Below the pieces are notes generated by a model, which had not been told where the DNA came from, did not search any database, and saw only the letters and a list, made by a program, of their open reading frames with translations. A program made the position numbers and the translations under genes. From Schistocerca nitens (Eukaryota > Arthropoda > Insecta > Orthoptera > Acrididae): DNA of 64,000 nt. Positions 60,755 to 64,000 of the stretch are shown one piece after another (position 1 is the first letter of the stretch; every line of letters begins with the position of its first letter). The DNA is taken from contig NC_064616.1 of NCBI RefSeq assembly GCF_023898315.1, positions 649,446,974 through 649,510,973 of the forward strand, given 5' to 3'.

Positions 60755-62118
60755 TTACGCCGCTGGGTCACCTGCTGCCTCCGATGGAGCACCCGTGCAA
60801 GTGCTATCCATTGCGTCTGAGGGACCGGCGACATCGAGGTCCTCAGCGGACGCAAGGATCTCCACCTCATCCTCAGACGCAGAGCTTTTAGGTAGCGGCG
60901 GAGTAGGTGCCACCGTAGGTGTCTTGGTCTTACGGGTCTTCAAAGTAGTTTTCTCTCACTGTTCCTTTGGTTGCCGTTGTTGAGAGGGCTTATTGGAGTC
61001 AGTCTCTCCGGGACCGAAGAGGATCGCGAAGCCCGTCGACCAGCGACCTGTGGCTTCTTCAGCCACTGGTTGGTGTCTGCTGTGCCGCTGGTAGGAACCT
61101 GGGAAGGGAGTGACCCAAGGGATCCCTTCCGAGCGAGAGAAGCCGAAGAAGACTTATGCTTCTCCGGCTTAGAAGTGGGGACTGGTGTCCCCAGTGGTTT
61201 AGTGGGTGCTGCTCCCGAGGTAGATGGTGTGGGAGCAACAGCGAGAGAAGGGGCCCCCATCAGCAAGGGGGCAGGTGAGGTCCTCTGACTCTGAGAGCTG
61301 ACTGTATGTCTTGCAGCTGAAGGAGTTGGAGCAGGAGTGACAGTGGAGGCATAAGATGACATCTTGCGCACGGGATGTAGCCGTTCAAATTTCCGCTTAG
61401 CCTCAGTGTAGGTCAGTCGGTCCAGGGTCTTATATTCCATGATTTTGCGTTCTTTCTGTAAGATACTGCAGTCTGGTGAGCAAGGGGAATGAGGCTCTCC
61501 ACAGTTGACACAGACGGGAGGCGGAGCACATGGAGTATCGGGATGAGATGGGCGTCCACAATCTTGACATGTGAGGCTAGAAGTACAGCGAGAGGACATG
61601 TGACCGAACTTCCAGCACTTAAAGCACCGCATCGGGGGAGGGATATAGGGTTTGACGTCACATCGGTAGACCATCACCTTGACCTTCTCTGGTAATGTAT
61701 CACCATCGAAGGCCAAGATGAAGGCACCGGTAGCTACCTGATTGTCCCTCGGACCCTGATGAATGCGTCAGACGAAATGTACACCTCGGCGCTCTAAATT
61801 GGCGCGCAGCTCGTCATCAGACTGCAAAAGTAGGTCCCGATGGAAAATAATACCCTGGACCATATTTAAACTCTTATGTGGGGTGATGGTAACGTTAACA
61901 TCCCCCAACTTGTCACAAGCAAGTAACCTGCATGACTGGGCAGAGGATGCCGTTTTTATCAAAACTGACCCAGAGCGCATTTTGGACAAGCCCTCCACCT
62001 CGCCAAAGTTGTCCTCTAAATGCTCTACAAAGAACTGAGGCTTCACGGATAGAAACGAGTCACCATCAGCTCTGGTACAGACGAGATACCTGGGCGAATA
62101 CACATCACTGTCATTCAT
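60755..62118 (-). pseudogene. LINE copy D ORF1 (gag-like, zinc knuckles), two lesions
   Basis: A nucleic-acid-binding ORF1 protein. From MNDSDVYSPRYLV (62118) the frame is open to a TGA at 61768-61770 and then continues in the same frame, so a single nonsense change (CGA to TGA, as CpG decay would give) is the first lesion. Three Cys/His knuckles follow: CFKCWKFGHMSSRC (about 61625), CQDCGRPSHPDTPC and CVNCGEPHSPCSPDC. A Ser/Pro/Thr-rich C-terminal part comes next. A one-base loss in an A-run near 60950 ends the frame early. The remaining C-terminus (SSASEDEVEILASAEDLDVA) reads on in another frame to about 60755, 36 nt before ORF2. Confidence 0.82.
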
Positions 62119-62877
62119 TGCCTTTCGTTCCTCCCATGGTGTGGCCAGGGATGGGAACTATTTGGGGTCATAAACGTTAGCTTTAAAATGAGCCCTCGAA
62201 CGCTTAGAGACTGCTGGTGGCTGGCTGCCAGCGAGAGATGATGTACCACGCTTCATTGCGGGTCATCCGCCCTGATGCCACCTACTCCGGCCAAGGGCCC
62301 TCCCCACGGGCGCCACCCAGCCGCAGCAATAGCCACCTGGCAGGATGGCCATTGCCGGGAGTCCTGATGCCTCAGGGAGATGGGCATCTACTCCTTGGCA
62401 TACGTGGGGAGTTAACGGCGCAGGCATCAGTAGAGCGATCCCTGTGTTGTCAGGGGGCTACAACCAACAGGGTACATGGCGGCCCCACCACAACGGACTG
62501 GCTACCGTGCTGGATCTTAGGTGCAAAAATGTCCAAGGTCGTTGTCGCAGTTAAAAGCAACACTGCAGAGTGCAGCGTGGTAATCGCACCCAGGGACGTA
62601 TCCTCGCCCAAGAGATGGAAAACGAGCGGGGCACCATTGCAACGACGAAAAAGCCGGCTAAAGGTCTCAATGCACGACGGATACAGTGCACCATGTAAGG
62701 CGCCCTTCCCCAATTGGCTCGCTCTTCGGAATAATTTAGAAAGATGGAGGTCAAACCTGAGAGGGGACCATCACATAAGGCCGAAACATTTGAGACTCCT
62801 TTTAGTCACCTTTTACGACAGGCAGGAATACCGCGGGCCTATTCTAACCCCCGAACCCGCAGGGGGGGTGGTGGACT

Positions 62878-63545
62878 GGAGCATGGAGCCATTTGAAGGC
62901 ATTGAGGTGCTCCATTGATGGATGTTATGGCATTGGGGAGCCCGTCTGTGATCTCTAATAGCCATAGTGATTTTGGAAGTCCACCAAGGTACTGTTTTCG
63001 GATGATGGGGGGGGGGGGGGGGCAAGGAATAGGAATCACTATGTCTGGTGGCAATAGAATAGCTGTGGCTGTACTCTGGACAGCTGCATTGAAACCTCTA
63101 CATGACAGTGTGCTAAGGGTGACAGGAGAGGCAAAGGAATCCCAGTCAGCATTGTTGAGAGCCCATGTAGGTGGATACCCAGCCAAGTGATGCTAAAGGA
63201 GGGACAGTACGATTGGAAATTGATCACTGTTACGAAGGTCATCATGGACTCTCCAGTGGATGGAGGGGACAAGACTTGGGCTGCAAGTAGAAAGAACAAT
63301 GGCTGAATAAGATCCATATGCCACACTCAAGTATGTAGTGGCTTCAGTAGACAAGAGAAAAAGATCAAGCTCTGCAAGCAAAATTTGTATAGCTTTACCT
63401 TCGCCAGTCCTCATAGTTCCACCCCAAAAAGGGCTGTGGGCATTTGAGTCACCCAAAATGAGGGAGGGCAGAAGAGGGGGGGGGGGGGGGCGATCTGAGA
63501 AATCAGTGCACACAATGCTTTCTGAAGCATTGGGAGGGAGATATA
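62878..63545 (-). mobile_element. LINE copy C, resumed upstream part (endonuclease)
   Basis: Sense (minus) sequence continues copy C upstream of the copy D insertion. The endonuclease remnant reads LILGDSNAHSPFWGG (about 63445), LSVAYGSYSAIVLS and VHDDLRNSDQFPIVL (63200-63250). The remnant of ALNNADWDSFAS lies near 63150. Two G-runs (63007-63022 and 63477-63490) lie inside. It is cut at the right by a Tc1-like insertion at a TA (63544-63545). Confidence 0.8.
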
Positions 63546-64000
63546 CACTCCTGGAAATTGAAATAAGAACACCGTGAATTCATTGTCCCAGGAAGGGGAA
63601 ACTTTATTGACACATTCCTGGGGTCAGATACATCACATGATCACACTGACAGAACCACAGGCACATAGACACAGGCAACAGAGCATGCACAATGTCGGCA
63701 CTAGTACAGTGTATATCCACCTTTCGCAGCAATGCAGGCTGCTATTCTCCCATGGAGACGATCGTAGAGATGCTGGATGTAGTCCTGTGGAACGGCTTGC
63801 CATGCCATTTCCACCTGGCACCTCAGTTGGACCAGCGTTCGTGCTGGACGTGCAGACCGCGTGAGACGACGCTTCATCCAGTCCCAAACATGCTCAATGG
63901 GGGACAGATCCAGAGATCTTGCTGGCCAGGGTAGTTGACTTACACCTTCTAGAGCACGTTGGGTGGCACGGGATACATGCGGACGTGCATTGTCCTGTTG
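63546..64000 (-). mobile_element. Tc1-like transposon, truncated by window edge
   Basis: It begins after a TA with cactcctggaaattgaaata, the terminal inverted repeat of a Tc1-like family I recognise from locusts. A 3' UTR of about 150 nt and the transposase C-terminus follow. The other end lies outside the window. It inserted in LINE copy C. Confidence 0.85.
63701..64000 (-). CDS. Tc1-like transposase, C-terminal 99 codons, open to the edge
   Basis: The minus-strand frame is open from 64000 to a TAG at 63701-63703. It starts QQDNARPHVSRATQRALEG, containing the second catalytic Asp block of DDE transposases (usual form Q-x-D-N-A-x-x-H). It continues with LPWPARSLDLSPIEHVWDWM, where the third acidic residue lies in S-P-I-E and the usual Pro before Asp-Leu is Leu. 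The last part is typical C-terminal helix (IQHLYDRLHGRIAACIAAKG). There are no stops or frameshifts, unlike the Tc1-like relic at 12.5 kb, so this copy may be young. The N-terminal DNA-binding half is not in the window. Confidence 0.85.
   Translation of the reverse strand, partial: QQDNARPHVSRATQRALEGVSQLPWPARSLDLSPIEHVWDWMKRRLTRSARPARTLVQLRCQVEMAWQAVPQDYIQHLYDRLHGRIAACIAAKGGYTLY

Larger units (their letters stand above)
56733..62867 (-). mobile_element. LINE copy D: full-length I/R1-group element nested in copy C
   Basis: A 6135-bp element flanked by a 10-bp target duplication, gtggtggact (56723-56732 and 62868-62877). The 5' end (62867 on the minus strand) begins with a C-run and a block cgggggttagaataggcccg, a widespread start for this family. 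It has a leader of about 750 nt, ORF1 with zinc knuckles, ORF2 with endonuclease, RT, RNase H and a zinc motif, and a 3' UTR of about 280 nt ending in repeated ggtt/aacc units. Nesting in older copy C is proven because copy C resumes in register on the other side. Confidence 0.9.

Overview
This window looks like nuclear DNA from a large, repeat-rich insect genome. The best guess is an orthopteran of the locust or Schistocerca type. The reasons are several tRNA-derived SINE types I recognise from locust sequence, many non-LTR retrotransposons of different ages, Penelope-like, piggyBac and Tc1/mariner remnants, long dinucleotide runs, and introns of 10-24 kb. The species call is inference. There are no bacterial operons, no rRNA, no free-standing tRNA genes and no CRISPR array.

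The one host gene I can support lies on the minus strand and spans at least 1-53028. It is not visible as a long ATG-to-stop ORF. I assembled it from eight open segments with splice signals and compatible phases: 53028-52867, 50497-50300, 49231-49082, 36694-36617, 12153-11766, 11604-11568, 11493-11348 (3' end uncertain) and 1136-1, running off the left edge. It encodes more than 750 residues: a tryptophan-rich N-terminal part, a C2HC-type zinc finger split by a 12.4-kb GC-AG intron, a basic middle and a long Ser/Thr/Pro-rich tail. I do not recognise the family. The 5' end of the gene was not found.

Mobile elements fill the introns and the upstream flank. From left to right: an old RNase H-bearing LINE (copy A, about 2990-8345, minus) carrying a SINE; two more SINEs near 10.3 and 12.4 kb; a dead Tc1/mariner element (12533-13883); a LINE with a restriction-like endonuclease and an uninterrupted 1185-codon ORF (14440-17997, minus); a decayed LINE (18403 to about 21700, minus); a near full-length CR1-like LINE (about 22433-27124, plus) whose ORF1 has a zinc finger and an esterase-like domain; a foldback element carrying CA/GT microsatellites (27323-27813); a Penelope-like fragment (about 28768-29270); a second CR1-like LINE (about 33000-35958, plus); LINE copy B, split into two opposed halves that share a perfect 97-bp inverted duplication (about 37950-43487) and interrupted by a SINE and by a Penelope-like element with inverted terminal arms; a SINE at 44.9 kb; and a piggyBac transposase relic split by a SINE (46.2-48.0 kb).

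From 53.8 kb to the right edge there is a nest. Old LINE copy C was interrupted by a 6.1-kb full-length LINE of related sequence (copy D, 56733-62867, 10-bp target duplication) and also by a Tc1-like element at 63546, whose last 99 codons are open and run off the window. Copy D has only a few disabling lesions. The 14.4-18.0 kb LINE is the only element here whose whole protein is uninterrupted.
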